Source: Galbitalea soli (GTDB lineage: Bacteria > Actinomycetota > Actinomycetes > Actinomycetales > Microbacteriaceae). From it: a stretch of 64,000 nucleotides of DNA. The position numbers were made by a program, and so were the translations under genes. The notes under the pieces are model-generated. The model did no database searches and was not told the origin of the DNA. It saw only the letters and a program-made list of their open reading frames with translations. The stretch spans positions 186,001 to 250,000 of the forward strand of contig NZ_JAAGWZ010000001.1 in the NCBI RefSeq assembly GCF_010686725.1, in the 5' to 3' direction. Position 1 is the stretch's first letter; every line of letters starts with the position of its first letter. Shown here one piece after another: positions 29,607 through 37,874 of this stretch.

Positions 29607-30877
29607 TGACCGCGACCGCGCACCTCTCGTCCCTCGGCGCCTTCGTCGAGGCGTCCCCCTCCTCGTTCCACGCCGCCGCCGAGGCCGCGCGGCAGCTCGA
29701 GGGGGGCGGGTTCCGCCCTCTCGACGAGACGGAGGCGTGGGACGCGGGCCCGGGCCGCTGGTTCGTGGTGCGCGACGGCGCCATCGTCGCCTGGGTGACG
29801 CCGCTGGGTGCGGGCCCCGTGACGCCCTTCCGGATCGTCGGCGCCCACACCGACTCGCCCGGCTTCGCCCTCAAACCGAAGCCGACCACGGCGAGCAACG
29901 GCTGGTTGCAGGCGGGGGTCGAGGTCTACGGCGGCCCGCTGTACAACTCGTGGCTCGACCGCGAACTCGAACTCGCGGGTCGGCTCGTCTTTCGCGACGG
30001 CGAGACGGCGCTCGTCCGCACGGGACCGGTGCTGCGGATTCCGCAGCTCGCGGTGCACCTCGACCGCTCCGTCAACGCCGAGGGTCTCAAACTCGACCCG
30101 CAGCGGCATCTGAATCCCGTGCTCGGCCTCGCCGGGCACGATTCCGACATCGTCGGGCACCTCGCGGGGCTCGTCTCCCGCGACGGCTCCGAGGTGACCG
30201 GGTACTCCGTCGTCGTCGCCGACACGCAGCCCCCGGCACGATTCGGCATCGACGGCACGCTCTTCGCCTCCGGCCGGCTCGACAACCTCTCGTCTGTTCA
30301 CGCCGGGCTCGCCGCCCTGCTCGACCTCGGCGACGACGTGGACGAGATCGCCGTGCTGGCCGCCTTCGACCACGAGGAGGTCGGCTCCGAGACGCGGTCC
30401 GGCGCGAGCGGGCCGCTGCTGGCCGATGTTCTCACCCGCATCGGGATCGGACTGGGCGCGAGCGAAACCGAGCGGATGCGCGCGCTGGCCGGGTCGTGGT
30501 GCCTCTCGGCCGACGCGGGGCACGCCGTGCATCCCAACTATCCTGACCGGCACGACCCGGCGAACCGGCCGATCGTGAACGGCGGCCCGCTCCTCAAGAT
30601 CAACGCCAACCAGCGGTACGCGACCGATGCGCCAGGTGCGGCGGAGTTCGCCCGCGCCTGCGCGCAGGCCGGTGTGGAGTACCAGGAGTTCGTCTCCAGC
30701 AACGCCGTGCCGTGCGGGTCGACGATCGGGCCGCTCACCGCGACCCGTCTCGGAATCCGCACGATCGACGTGGGCATCCCCCTCCTCTCCATGCACTCCG
30801 CGCGCGAGCTGTGCGGTGCCGACGACCCCGCCGCGCTGTCGCGGGCGATGGGCGCCTTCCTGGCGCCGGCGGAGTAG
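29606..30877 (+). CDS. M18 family aminopeptidase
   Basis: 423-aa zinc aminopeptidase of the aspartyl-aminopeptidase family, cytosolic. Metal ligands sit in VGAHTDSPGF (His, near residue 80), SGRLDNLSSVHAG (Asp), AAFDHEEVGSETRSGA (catalytic Glu pair and Asp) and the C-terminal IPLLSMHSARELCGADDP (His). It starts at the ATG that shares the A of the der stop; the long upstream frame is a der shadow. Releases N-terminal residues from peptides; substrate preference not shown. Confidence 0.92.
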   Translation: MTATAHLSSLGAFVEASPSSFHAAAEAARQLEGGGFRPLDETEAWDAGPGRWFVVRDGAIVAWVTPLGAGPVTPFRIVGAHTDSPGFALKPKPTTASNGWLQAGVEVYGGPLYNSWLDRELELAGRLVFRDGETALVRTGPVLRIPQLAVHLDRSVNAEGLKLDPQRHLNPVLGLAGHDSDIVGHLAGLVSRDGSEVTGYSVVVADTQPPARFGIDGTLFASGRLDNLSSVHAGLAALLDLGDDVDEIAVLAAFDHEEVGSETRSGASGPLLADVLTRIGIGLGASETERMRALAGSWCLSADAGHAVHPNYPDRHDPANRPIVNGGPLLKINANQRYATDAPGAAEFARACAQAGVEYQEFVSSNAVPCGSTIGPLTATRLGIRTIDVGIPLLSMHSARELCGADDPAALSRAMGAFLAPAE

Positions 30878-30879
30878 CG

Positions 30880-31371
30880 ATGTTCGAGATGCTGCGGCCG
30901 CTCGACCGCTTCGCTGCCGGGCGCCACGCCGACTACCGCGTCAGCGAGCACATGCTCGACCACCCGAGCACGCTGCGCAGCTTTCGCGGAATCCGCTGGA
31001 TTCTCGCGGCGGAGGTGCTCGTCGGCGTCGCGGCCATCGTGATCGCGGTGGTGCTGCAGGCCCACGGCGTCACGGTGCAGTGGGCGGTGTGGTTCCGCAG
31101 CATTGCGGTGCTCGGCATCACGCTCACGCTCTACTACTTCGCCACCCGTGCTGCCGAGGGCTACTACTGGGCCTACTCGCGCCTGCGGCTGTTCAGTCGG
31201 ATCTTCCCGATCGTCACCCTGGTCGTCGCCACTATCCCCGGCCTATACCCGCTGTGGATGACCATCGAGCAGGTCATCTTCAGTCTCCTCATGATCGGCA
31301 TCGGCGACCTGCTGCTCACCGACCACATGCGCGAGGCGTTCCCGAAGCCGGTCGCGGCGAGCGGCGCCTGA
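30880..31371 (+). CDS. Four-helix membrane protein, unknown function
   Basis: 163 aa, two bases after the aminopeptidase gene. Hydrophobic helices are visible at about 45-65, 72-92, 105-125 and 128-145. It starts with a polar amphipathic lead MFEMLRPLDRFAAGRHADYR. No catalytic motif. Related hypothetical proteins are frequent in Microbacteriaceae and Microbacterium-like genomes, but no function can be assigned. Confidence 0.82.
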   Translation: MFEMLRPLDRFAAGRHADYRVSEHMLDHPSTLRSFRGIRWILAAEVLVGVAAIVIAVVLQAHGVTVQWAVWFRSIAVLGITLTLYYFATRAAEGYYWAYSRLRLFSRIFPIVTLVVATIPGLYPLWMTIEQVIFSLLMIGIGDLLLTDHMREAFPKPVAASGA

Positions 31372-31399
31372 CGCGCGCCTGGTGACCGCGGGCTCGTGA

Positions 31400-31405
31400 C
31401 AGACT
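31400..31405 (+). promoter_or_regulatory. Candidate -10 of leaderless nudix promoter
   Basis: CAGACT six bases before the GTG start; no Shine-Dalgarno. Confidence 0.4.
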
Positions 31406-31411
31406 GAGAGC

Positions 31412-31894
31412 GTGACCGCACGGCCCCCACTGCCCCCGCCGCATCTGCGCGACCCGGGCGACGCGTGGGTGGAGGGCCCCGACGGCACCCGTTACTGGGG
31501 TCGATACGGGGCCGCGGGACTGCTGGTCTGGCAGCCCGACCACGGCGTGCTACTGCAGCACCGCGTGGAGTGGAGCCACTTCGGCGGCACCTGGGGCATT
31601 CCGGGGGGCGCGCGCAAAATGGGCGAGTCCGCGGTCGAGGGCGCACTGCGCGAGGCCGCCGAAGAGGCGACCGTTCCGCCCGAGGTGCTGAGCATCCTGC
31701 ACACCGCCGTCTTCGACCTCGGCTTCTGGTCGTACACGACCGTGGTCGCGCGCGCCGAGGCGCACTTCGATCCGGTGATGGCCGACCTGGAGAGCAACGA
31801 ACTCCGCTGGGTCGCCGTGCACGAGGTGGATGCCCTGCCCCTGCATCCCGGATTCGAGGCGTCCTGGCCTGCGCTCCGCGAATTCCTGCACTGA
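31412..31894 (+). CDS. NUDIX hydrolase
   Basis: 160 aa. The nudix box is GGARKMGESAVEGALREAAEE, with the REx2EE core intact; the last Gly of the consensus is Thr. WGIPGGARK and HFGGTW precede it. GTG start. Substrate unknown; housekeeping nucleotide clean-up is the general family role. It lies directly upstream of tRNA-Pro. Confidence 0.87.
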   Translation: MTARPPLPPPHLRDPGDAWVEGPDGTRYWGRYGAAGLLVWQPDHGVLLQHRVEWSHFGGTWGIPGGARKMGESAVEGALREAAEEATVPPEVLSILHTAVFDLGFWSYTTVVARAEAHFDPVMADLESNELRWVAVHEVDALPLHPGFEASWPALREFLH

Positions 31895-31978
31895 GCGGAC
31901 GCGACGCGTGCGGGGCCGTTCCTCGTTGCGGCCGGGAACCGGTAAGCTATTCGAGTTGCCCTCCACGGCAACGAGCCA

Positions 31979-32052
<74 letters not shown>

Positions 32053-32062
32053 CGGAAACACG

Positions 32063-32106
32063 AGGATGAGCGCCGCCCCCACCAGGGCGGCGCTCATCCT
32101 TTTCTG
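32063..32106 (+). terminator. Intrinsic terminator after tRNA-Pro
   Basis: Perfect 16-bp stem (32063-32078 with 32085-32100), 6-nt loop CCACCA, then TTTTCTG. Confidence 0.93.
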
Positions 32107-32160
32107 CATTCTGAGATCTGGGATTCGGGGCCGCACTGGTCGTCCGCGGGCCTGCCCCCG

Positions 32161-32200
32161 CTTCCGCCGCGCGGGAGAACGCGGTAGGCAGGACGGACGG
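32161..32200 (+). repeat. 40-bp direct repeat, left copy
   Basis: Begins CTTCCGCCGCGCGGGAG and ends GGACGGACGG. It matches 38 of 40 bases with the copy at 33861-33900; differences are at repeat positions 16 (A/C) and 29 (C/A). Each copy contains an internal CCGCG/CGCGG inverted repeat. Together the copies bracket the two-gene module. Confidence 0.92.
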
Positions 32201-32245
32201 TAGCCGGACGTAGGCGAGATACGAACCGCCGGACAGAGGTTGTGT

Positions 32246-32270
32246 CATAATACTTTCCAAACAGAAAGTA
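32246..32270 (+). promoter_or_regulatory. -10 element and 7-bp inverted-repeat operator
   Basis: CATAAT (32246-32251) followed at once by TACTTTC-CAAACA-GAAAGTA (32251-32270), a perfect 7-bp inverted repeat overlapping the expected transcription start and only 7 bases before the ATG of the HTH gene. The placement is that of an autorepressor site. Confidence 0.65.
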
Positions 32271-32277
32271 ATCCGAC

Positions 32278-32958
32278 ATGGCTGACCTCACTGCGACGGA
32301 ACTCGCCGAGCGCCTCGGCGTGACTCGGCAGCATGCGCTCGGGCTGCTCCGTTCCGGCGCGATCGTAGGACGCCGACTGGCAAGCGGTGCGTGGCTGGCT
32401 GACGGGGATGCGGTCGCTCGCTACGAGATCGCTGCACGGCGCGGTAAAGGACGATCGCTCGATCCGAGCACGGCGTGGGGTCTGCTCTGGGAGCTCTCGG
32501 GACTCCGAGCTGACTGGCTAGGGGTGAGCACGCGCGCTCGGGTACGCCGCCGCGTTCGGGAATCGACGGCGGAGGACCTCGCCAAGGCGGTGGTCAAGCG
32601 CACGGTCGCGCACCGCTACACAGCGGCAAACGCGGAGAGCGCCGCCGCCGGGCTCATCGCGACCGGCCGTGCCGCCGCCGACACACTCGGGAGCGAACTC
32701 ATGAGCGACCGGCGCCGCGTGTCCGGGTATGTGCGTTCCGGGAGTCCCGATGAGTACGCCGTTTCCCATTTCATGATCGCTGACGCCAATGGTCAGGACG
32801 TCGTCTATGAGAACACCCTCCCGATTGACTTCGGCGGAGACGTCATGCCGCAGGCCGTGATCGCGGCGGATCTCGCCACGAGCACCGACACGCGCGAACG
32901 CAGTGCTGGCCTCCGGGCAATCGAGGACATGAGGCAGGCATGGCTGGCCGCACGCTGA
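32278..32958 (+). CDS. Helix-turn-helix protein, putative AbiEi-like antitoxin/regulator
   Basis: 226 aa. Residues 4-48 form a MerR/excisionase-like helix-turn-helix (TATELAERLGVTRQHALGLLRSG) with a wing ending in a DGDAVARY-type segment. Residues 60-226 are helical and end in AVIAADLATS...RSAGLRAIEDM, recalling the C-terminal part of AbiEi-type antitoxins; this resemblance is from memory and weak. It overlaps the nucleotidyltransferase gene by 19 bp, so the two are co-translated. GC content is visibly lower than in the neighbours. It could be a plain transcriptional regulator instead of an antitoxin. Confidence 0.75.
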   Translation: MADLTATELAERLGVTRQHALGLLRSGAIVGRRLASGAWLADGDAVARYEIAARRGKGRSLDPSTAWGLLWELSGLRADWLGVSTRARVRRRVRESTAEDLAKAVVKRTVAHRYTAANAESAAAGLIATGRAAADTLGSELMSDRRRVSGYVRSGSPDEYAVSHFMIADANGQDVVYENTLPIDFGGDVMPQAVIAADLATSTDTRERSAGLRAIEDMRQAWLAAR

Positions 32959-33689
32959 CCGTCGACATGCGGGACGACGACCTGATCCCGGCCTGGGCGA
33001 CCGTCATCGAGCTAGCCGAGATCGGCGCCGCCGCACAGTGGACGCTCGTCGGCGGCCTGATGGTCGCCGCGCACGCACGGCGGGCTGGAGTGCTCATGCG
33101 GCGTCCGACGAACGATGTCGATGCGCTTGTCGACTACATGACGAACCGCTCCAGTCTCTCGGAGGCGAGGGGCGCGCTTTCGACCATCGGGTTTCAGCTC
33201 AGCAGCGATGAGCAGCACGCATACCGGTTCCGTCACGAAGACGGCCGCAAGGTCGACCTCATGGTCGCCGACCATCTGCCGTCGCGAATGAGTCCACGCT
33301 TGGATCGCCGCCCGGCATTCGAGGCGCCGTCCGGTGAACAGGCGATCCGGCGTCGCGACGTCTACCGGTTGGAGTTCCACAGTGGCGCTGTCGTGGAGGT
33401 CGGCGTGCCGGATGAACTTGGCGCGCTGGTGGCCAAAGGTGCTGCCTGGCTGGCAGACAGGCGGGACCGGGACCGCCATCTCGACGATGCGGCAGTGCTG
33501 CTGGCGTGCGTCCACGACGCGTCCGACCTCGACTATGCCTCCACAAGTGCGAACGACCGCAAGCGCGTCGGCGCAGTCACCAAGGTGCTCGCTGGCGAGA
33601 TGCATCCGTCGTGGGCGAACCTCGATGTCCCGGATCGACGACGCGGCCTGCTGAATCTCGCCCTGATCAGACAGGCGTTAGGGCTCTGA
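32940..33689 (+). CDS. AbiEii/MNT-type nucleotidyltransferase, putative toxin
   Basis: 249 aa. Polymerase-beta-type nucleotidyltransferase signs: LVGGLMVAAH (Gly38-Gly39), RRPTNDVDALV (Asp59 and Asp61, metal ligands) and KVDLMVAD (Asp106, third carboxylate). A later LGALVAKGAAWLADRRDRDRHLDDAAVLLA (about 161-189) parallels the AbiEii K...R..KD..D motif. Family members of type IV toxin-antitoxin systems transfer nucleotides onto tRNA or other targets. Paired with the overlapping HTH gene it fits a two-gene stress/phage-defence module; this is inference. No N-terminal signal or membrane segment. Confidence 0.78.
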   Translation: MAGRTLTVDMRDDDLIPAWATVIELAEIGAAAQWTLVGGLMVAAHARRAGVLMRRPTNDVDALVDYMTNRSSLSEARGALSTIGFQLSSDEQHAYRFRHEDGRKVDLMVADHLPSRMSPRLDRRPAFEAPSGEQAIRRRDVYRLEFHSGAVVEVGVPDELGALVAKGAAWLADRRDRDRHLDDAAVLLACVHDASDLDYASTSANDRKRVGAVTKVLAGEMHPSWANLDVPDRRRGLLNLALIRQALGL

Positions 33690-33860
33690 GCTGCGCGATG
33701 TGAGCCCTCGCCAAACACCGGCACTCGCTCCTCGAAATCACTCGATACCAGCCGAGCCGAACCGACACACCAGCCCCACGGCGTCAGCCTGGAATCCCTG
33801 ATCAACCAAGAAATCCTGGCGGATTCCGAGGCCGTTCTAGTCGCAGGCGGGACCGCCCCA

Positions 33861-33900
33861 CTTCCGCCGCGCGGGCGAACGCGGTAGGAAGGACGGACGG
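33861..33900 (+). repeat. 40-bp direct repeat, right copy
   Basis: Same element as 32161-32200, 1700 bp downstream. In this copy the imperfect hairpin extends: outer CTTCC/GGAAG and inner CCGCG/CGCGG. It ends 24 bases before the ATG of the reductase gene. Confidence 0.92.
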
Positions 33901-33924
33901 GTCCATCGCTGGGGAGGCACGCTC

Positions 33925-34518
33925 ATGAGCGAAGTCGTGGTTCAGGCATTCATCACGCTGGACGGTGTGTCGCAGGCGCCGGGCGGGGTCGACGAGGATC
34001 GCGAGGGCGGCTTCGAGTTCGGCGCCTGGCAGTTCGACTACCCGCTCGGGGAGCTCATCCCGGAGTGGGAGAGCCGCACCGAGGCGCTGCTGCTCGGCCG
34101 GAAGACCTACGACATCTGGTCGAAGGCGTGGGGCGTCTGGGATGAGGATGCGCCGGGACTGCAGGGCGAGTTGACCCGCCGGTACAACCGCGTGCCGAAG
34201 TACGTGGCCTCGCGCACGCTCACCGAACTCGGCTGGGCGAACTCGCACCTGCTCGGGCCGGACGTGCCGGCCGCCGTGGCTGCGCTGCGGGAGCAGCCGG
34301 GCGGCGAGATCCGGGTGTGGGGGAGCACGGAGCTCATCCGAACGCTGGCCGAGCACGACCTGGTCGACGAGTACCGGATCATCACCTACCCGCTCGTGCT
34401 GGGCACCGGGAAGCGACTCTTCGCCGCGGGCTTCCCGCACACGCGACTCTCCCTCGTGGAGAGCTGGCCGCTCGACTTCGGTGCGATCGTGTCGCGACAC
34501 CGGCGAGCCGGGAACTGA
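33925..34518 (+). CDS. Dihydrofolate reductase family protein (RibD C-terminal-like)
   Basis: 197 aa, NADPH-dependent reductase fold. Motifs: VVQAFITLDGVSQAPGG at the N-terminus, LLLGRKTYDIW near residue 55, IRVWGSTELIRTLAEHDLVDEYRIITYPLVLGTGKRLF towards the C-terminus. ATG follows GGGGAGG. Such stand-alone proteins are common in actinobacteria and their substrates are mostly unknown; folate reduction is not implied. Faces a truncated YCII remnant tail to tail. Confidence 0.88.
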   Translation: MSEVVVQAFITLDGVSQAPGGVDEDREGGFEFGAWQFDYPLGELIPEWESRTEALLLGRKTYDIWSKAWGVWDEDAPGLQGELTRRYNRVPKYVASRTLTELGWANSHLLGPDVPAAVAALREQPGGEIRVWGSTELIRTLAEHDLVDEYRIITYPLVLGTGKRLFAAGFPHTRLSLVESWPLDFGAIVSRHRRAGN

Positions 34519-34544
34519 GGCGGGAGCGGGTCAGCCCGTGCCGG

Positions 34545-34751
34545 TCATCCGCCGACCTGGCGCACCTCGATGGGTGCGAAGCGGCTCTCGTGCAGGCGAC
34601 CGGCGATCTCGCACGCCCGGTCGATGTCGACGCAGTCGAGCAGGTAGTACCCGGAGGCGAAGTCGGCCGAGTCGTACAGCGGCCCCGCGGTGATCGCGAG
34701 CTGCCCGTCGGTGGAGCGCACCACCCGGGCCCCTTCCCGCCTCGCGCTCTC
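34545..34751 (-). pseudogene. C-terminal remnant of a YCII-related domain protein
   Basis: On the minus strand an open frame of 68 codons ends at TGA and reads like the second half of a YCII/DGPF-type protein: ...DGQLAITAGPLYDSADFASG, then YYLLDCVDIDRACEIAGRLH and the ending PIEVRQVGG. These proteins usually have about 110-130 residues, so the N-terminal half is missing. The remnant begins exactly at the base after the stop codon of the histidine kinase and is in the same frame. An internal GTG could give a 59-residue product, but no Shine-Dalgarno is evident. Most likely a deletion or insertion scar. Confidence 0.7.
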
Positions 34752-36785
34752 TCAGACCCGGGCGGGGGCGGCCAGGTCGACCGCGACGGCGTCGCTCCCT
34801 GCTGCCGGAAGGCGGACGACCGCCGTCGTTCCGGTGACGCCGTCCGACTCGAGCGTGAAGGTGCCGTGCAGCGTGGCCGCGAGACCGGCCACGACAGCGA
34901 GTCCGAGCCCGGTGCCCTGGATGGAGGACGACAGGGTCGAGCGTCCGAACCGCTCCATCACATGGGGCAGTTCCTCGGGAGGAATTCCGATGCCGTCGTC
35001 GGCGACGGAGAGGATCACGCTGTCGCCGTCTTCGCGCGTCGTGATGGTGACCGTGCCTCCGGCGGGAGTGAACTTGATCGCGTTGGAGGTCAGGTTCGCG
35101 AGGATCTGGGTGACCTCCAGGGCGTACCCGGTCATCCGGGTGGAGTCGCGCGCGGAGAGATCGACGAGCCGAACCCCCTTCGCCGTCGCCATCGCGCTCA
35201 GGTCTTCGACGCACTCGGCCACGAGAGAGGACACGGCCACCGGTGCGCTCGCCACCGCAACGCTGCCGTGCTGCAGTTCGGCGAGCTTGAGCAGGTTGTT
35301 GACGAGGGCGAGGAGGCGCGTGGCATTGCGCGTGACCACCCTCAGGTAGCTGTTCTGCTCCTCCGTCAGCGGGGTCTCCTGAAGCTCCTCCGCGAAGCCC
35401 ATGATGCTCGCGATGGGGGTGCGCAGGTCGTGGGTGACGGCGGACACGAACTCGTCCTGCCGCCGGCTCGCCTCGCGCAGCGTCGCCGCGGTCTGCGTCT
35501 CGTTCTGGAGCGCCGCGGCGAGTGCGCGCTCGGTCTGGTGCCGGATCGTCGTGTCGACGAGCTGGATCGTGTAGGCGTTCGGGCCGCCGACAGAGGGAAT
35601 GCTGGCGATGAGCAGCTGGAGGTGGCGCCCCGAGGCGTCGTCCCACTCCTCGGAGGCCTGACCCGCCCGTCCGTGGGTCATCTGCTGGATGTGGGCGAGG
35701 ATCCGGCCGTGGGTGGCCGCATCCACCTCCGCGGTGGTCGGGGACGCGCCGAGCGAGAGCATCTCGAGCGCCGCCGGGTTGATGTCGAGCACCTGCAGTT
35801 CGCCGGCGCTGGGGCTGAGGACCACGAACCCCACCTGGGCCTGACCGAGTCCGGCGCGGAGGGACCGTTCCGCCGCCGCGACCCGTCGCAGGAGAACCTC
35901 GCGCTCGTTGCGCAGGGCGCCCAGCACGAGCACCGACGCGCACATCGTGAGGAAGTACACCTGCACGAGCGTCGTCATGGACGCGGGGTTTCCGAGTTCG
36001 GTGCGGTGGAAGGGACCCCCACCGCTCAGCGTCAGGATGAGGGTGACACTCGCAGCGGTGACCAGTTGGATGACCACGACGGCGAGGGGGAACCGGAAGG
36101 CCGCCCAGAGCAGGAAGGGCAGGGGCAGGAAGGCGAGCGGCAGCGACTGGCCCGGCCAGAACACGCCGACGAACACCGCGGTCACGACGAGCGATTGGAC
36201 GAGGAACTCCGACTTGGGGAGCGTGGTGCGCCGGAATCGCACGAGCACCAGAGGCACGATGAGCACCGTGGCCGAGAAGTGCGACGGCACGATCCTCGAC
36301 AGCGCGGAGACCGGGTCGGCGTGCGTGACCAGCCAGATGCCGATCCCGCCGAGAATGCCCGCCATCGACGCGCTGAGGCCGCCCGCGATGAACACGCGCC
36401 GCACGTCGGCGAAGTGGGTGAGGATCGCCCGATGCCCCCGCCACAGGAGCACGCGAGCGAAGAGGTAGGTTTCCGCACCGTTGACCACACCGCCGATCAC
36501 GGCGAGCGCGAGCGGTCGATGCGACACGAGCGCGACGGTGAGCATCGTCACGACGCCGATCACCGCGGCGACCACGAGCGGCCGGCGGTGCGCGAACAGC
36601 ACGGCTGCGACCCCGACCCCGGCGGCCGGCCACCAGACGGCGACGACGCTTCCCGGCGGAGTCAAGGCATTGGAGGCGATGGCGAGAACGGCACTCACCG
36701 CCACGGTCAGCCCGATGACCCCCACTCGCGCGCGCGCCGAAAGATCGCGCACGCGAAGCACAACTGAACCGTCCACCCCACTCAC
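34752..36785 (-). CDS. Sensor histidine kinase with MASE1-like membrane domain and PAS
   Basis: 677 aa from GTG at 36785, directly behind a G-run; TACGCT upstream is a possible -10. Order: about eight to ten hydrophobic helices (residues 20-295, MASE1-like), PAS-like region (about 310-415), HisKA with the phospho-accepting His452 in SAVTHDLRTPIASIMG, and HATPase with N-box NLTSNAIKFTPAGG, G1 ADDGIGIPPEEL and G2 GTGLGLAVV. No response regulator gene is adjacent, so the partner is elsewhere. The ligand is unknown. Confidence 0.9.
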   Translation of the reverse strand: MSGVDGSVVLRVRDLSARARVGVIGLTVAVSAVLAIASNALTPPGSVVAVWWPAAGVGVAAVLFAHRRPLVVAAVIGVVTMLTVALVSHRPLALAVIGGVVNGAETYLFARVLLWRGHRAILTHFADVRRVFIAGGLSASMAGILGGIGIWLVTHADPVSALSRIVPSHFSATVLIVPLVLVRFRRTTLPKSEFLVQSLVVTAVFVGVFWPGQSLPLAFLPLPFLLWAAFRFPLAVVVIQLVTAASVTLILTLSGGGPFHRTELGNPASMTTLVQVYFLTMCASVLVLGALRNEREVLLRRVAAAERSLRAGLGQAQVGFVVLSPSAGELQVLDINPAALEMLSLGASPTTAEVDAATHGRILAHIQQMTHGRAGQASEEWDDASGRHLQLLIASIPSVGGPNAYTIQLVDTTIRHQTERALAAALQNETQTAATLREASRRQDEFVSAVTHDLRTPIASIMGFAEELQETPLTEEQNSYLRVVTRNATRLLALVNNLLKLAELQHGSVAVASAPVAVSSLVAECVEDLSAMATAKGVRLVDLSARDSTRMTGYALEVTQILANLTSNAIKFTPAGGTVTITTREDGDSVILSVADDGIGIPPEELPHVMERFGRSTLSSSIQGTGLGLAVVAGLAATLHGTFTLESDGVTGTTAVVRLPAAGSDAVAVDLAAPARV

Positions 36786-36885
36786 CCCCCGATGACCGCT
36801 CCATGAGCGTAAAAACACACTACCCCGAGTGCAGTCGGGGGCCCAGCACCGCGGGGACCCCCCTTCACGGGGGAAATCGAAGCGG

Positions 36886-37773
36886 TTACTCGGCTTTCGG
36901 CGTCGCCGCGCGCCCGACGACCACTGCCGCGGCGATGGTGCCGATCTCGGCGAGCACCGTGACCAGGCCCTTCAGGTCGACGGGTTCACCCGCGCCGAGG
37001 CGCAGTCCGATCGCGTCCTCGCTGTGCCCGGCATCGAGGGGCAGTCCGACCAGGACGGCGTAGGCGTAGACGGCGAGGAGGGCGATCGACAGGGTGATGG
37101 CGAGGCCGAGCGCGCGGTCATCCCGGCGCAGGAGCACGACCGCGGCGAGCGCGAGCTGGGCGAGCCCCGCGACGAAGAACCCGGCACCGAGCAGGGTCGA
37201 CTCGCCGAGGTGCTCCGGGGTCAGCATGAGGTGGATGCCCGCCGCCACGATGAGCGCCACCGCGAGCAGCACCCGCGCAACGTCCGCGCGCACGAGTCGC
37301 GTCGCGGTGCCGGGCACGACGATCGCGGTGGTGAGCAGTGCCGCGCCACCCGCCGCCATGAGCCACGGCCCCACGCCGGCGCTGGGCGCGGTGAGGGCGG
37401 CGGCAGGACCGGGCGCCGCGACGTAGGCGCCGATGCGGGCCGCGCTCAGGAGGCTGTCGGCGGCGATGAGCCCTCCCGCGAGGGCGGCGATCACGCGGAG
37501 CACGCGCGAGTCGCCGCGGCGTGCGATCGTCACCACGAGCGCGAGTCCGATGAGGCCGAGCACCGCGAGGGGGCCGCCGTCGAGGGCGATTCCCCGAACC
37601 GTGGTGAGCCCGTTGAAGAGCAGGAGCCACGGTGAGGCGGCTCCCGCGGTGAGGAGAAGGACCGCGGTGCCGCCGAGGCCGAGGGCGGGGAGCGATCGGG
37701 CACTCAGCGAGGGCGCCGGGTGGGCGAGGGAGTCGGTGGGGCTGAGCGGGGCGCGGGCGTGAAGGGTGCTCAT
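36886..37773 (-). CDS. Polytopic membrane protein, unknown function
   Basis: 295 aa from the ATG behind AGGA. About eight hydrophobic helices, rich in Ala, Leu, Val and Gly, with short loops; no transporter signature recognised. The gene lies 100 bp downstream of the secreted-protein gene on the same strand and may be co-transcribed. A CCCCC-GTGAA-GGGGG hairpin follows (36857-36873), without a T tract. Confidence 0.78.
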   Translation of the reverse strand: MSTLHARAPLSPTDSLAHPAPSLSARSLPALGLGGTAVLLLTAGAASPWLLLFNGLTTVRGIALDGGPLAVLGLIGLALVVTIARRGDSRVLRVIAALAGGLIAADSLLSAARIGAYVAAPGPAAALTAPSAGVGPWLMAAGGAALLTTAIVVPGTATRLVRADVARVLLAVALIVAAGIHLMLTPEHLGESTLLGAGFFVAGLAQLALAAVVLLRRDDRALGLAITLSIALLAVYAYAVLVGLPLDAGHSEDAIGLRLGAGEPVDLKGLVTVLAEIGTIAAAVVVGRAATPKAE

Positions 37774-37874
37774 GAGGGGTCCTGTCGGCACGGGGAGGGG
37801 GAACGGGGTTGCTTTTCAGCGGGGGACGCTGCGGGGCGCGATCGCTCGCGCCCCACAGCGTGCGAGGGGACGGG

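Noticed and set aside
33690-33887. Open frame of 66 codons following the nucleotidyltransferase stop and ending in the right repeat
   Set aside because: No start codon with a Shine-Dalgarno and no recognisable protein; it may be remnant DNA but cannot be called a gene.
34317-36767. 816-codon plus-strand open frame
   Set aside because: Complement of the histidine kinase; composition is low-complexity Arg/Gly/Glu and no motif is seen. Typical GC-rich shadow.
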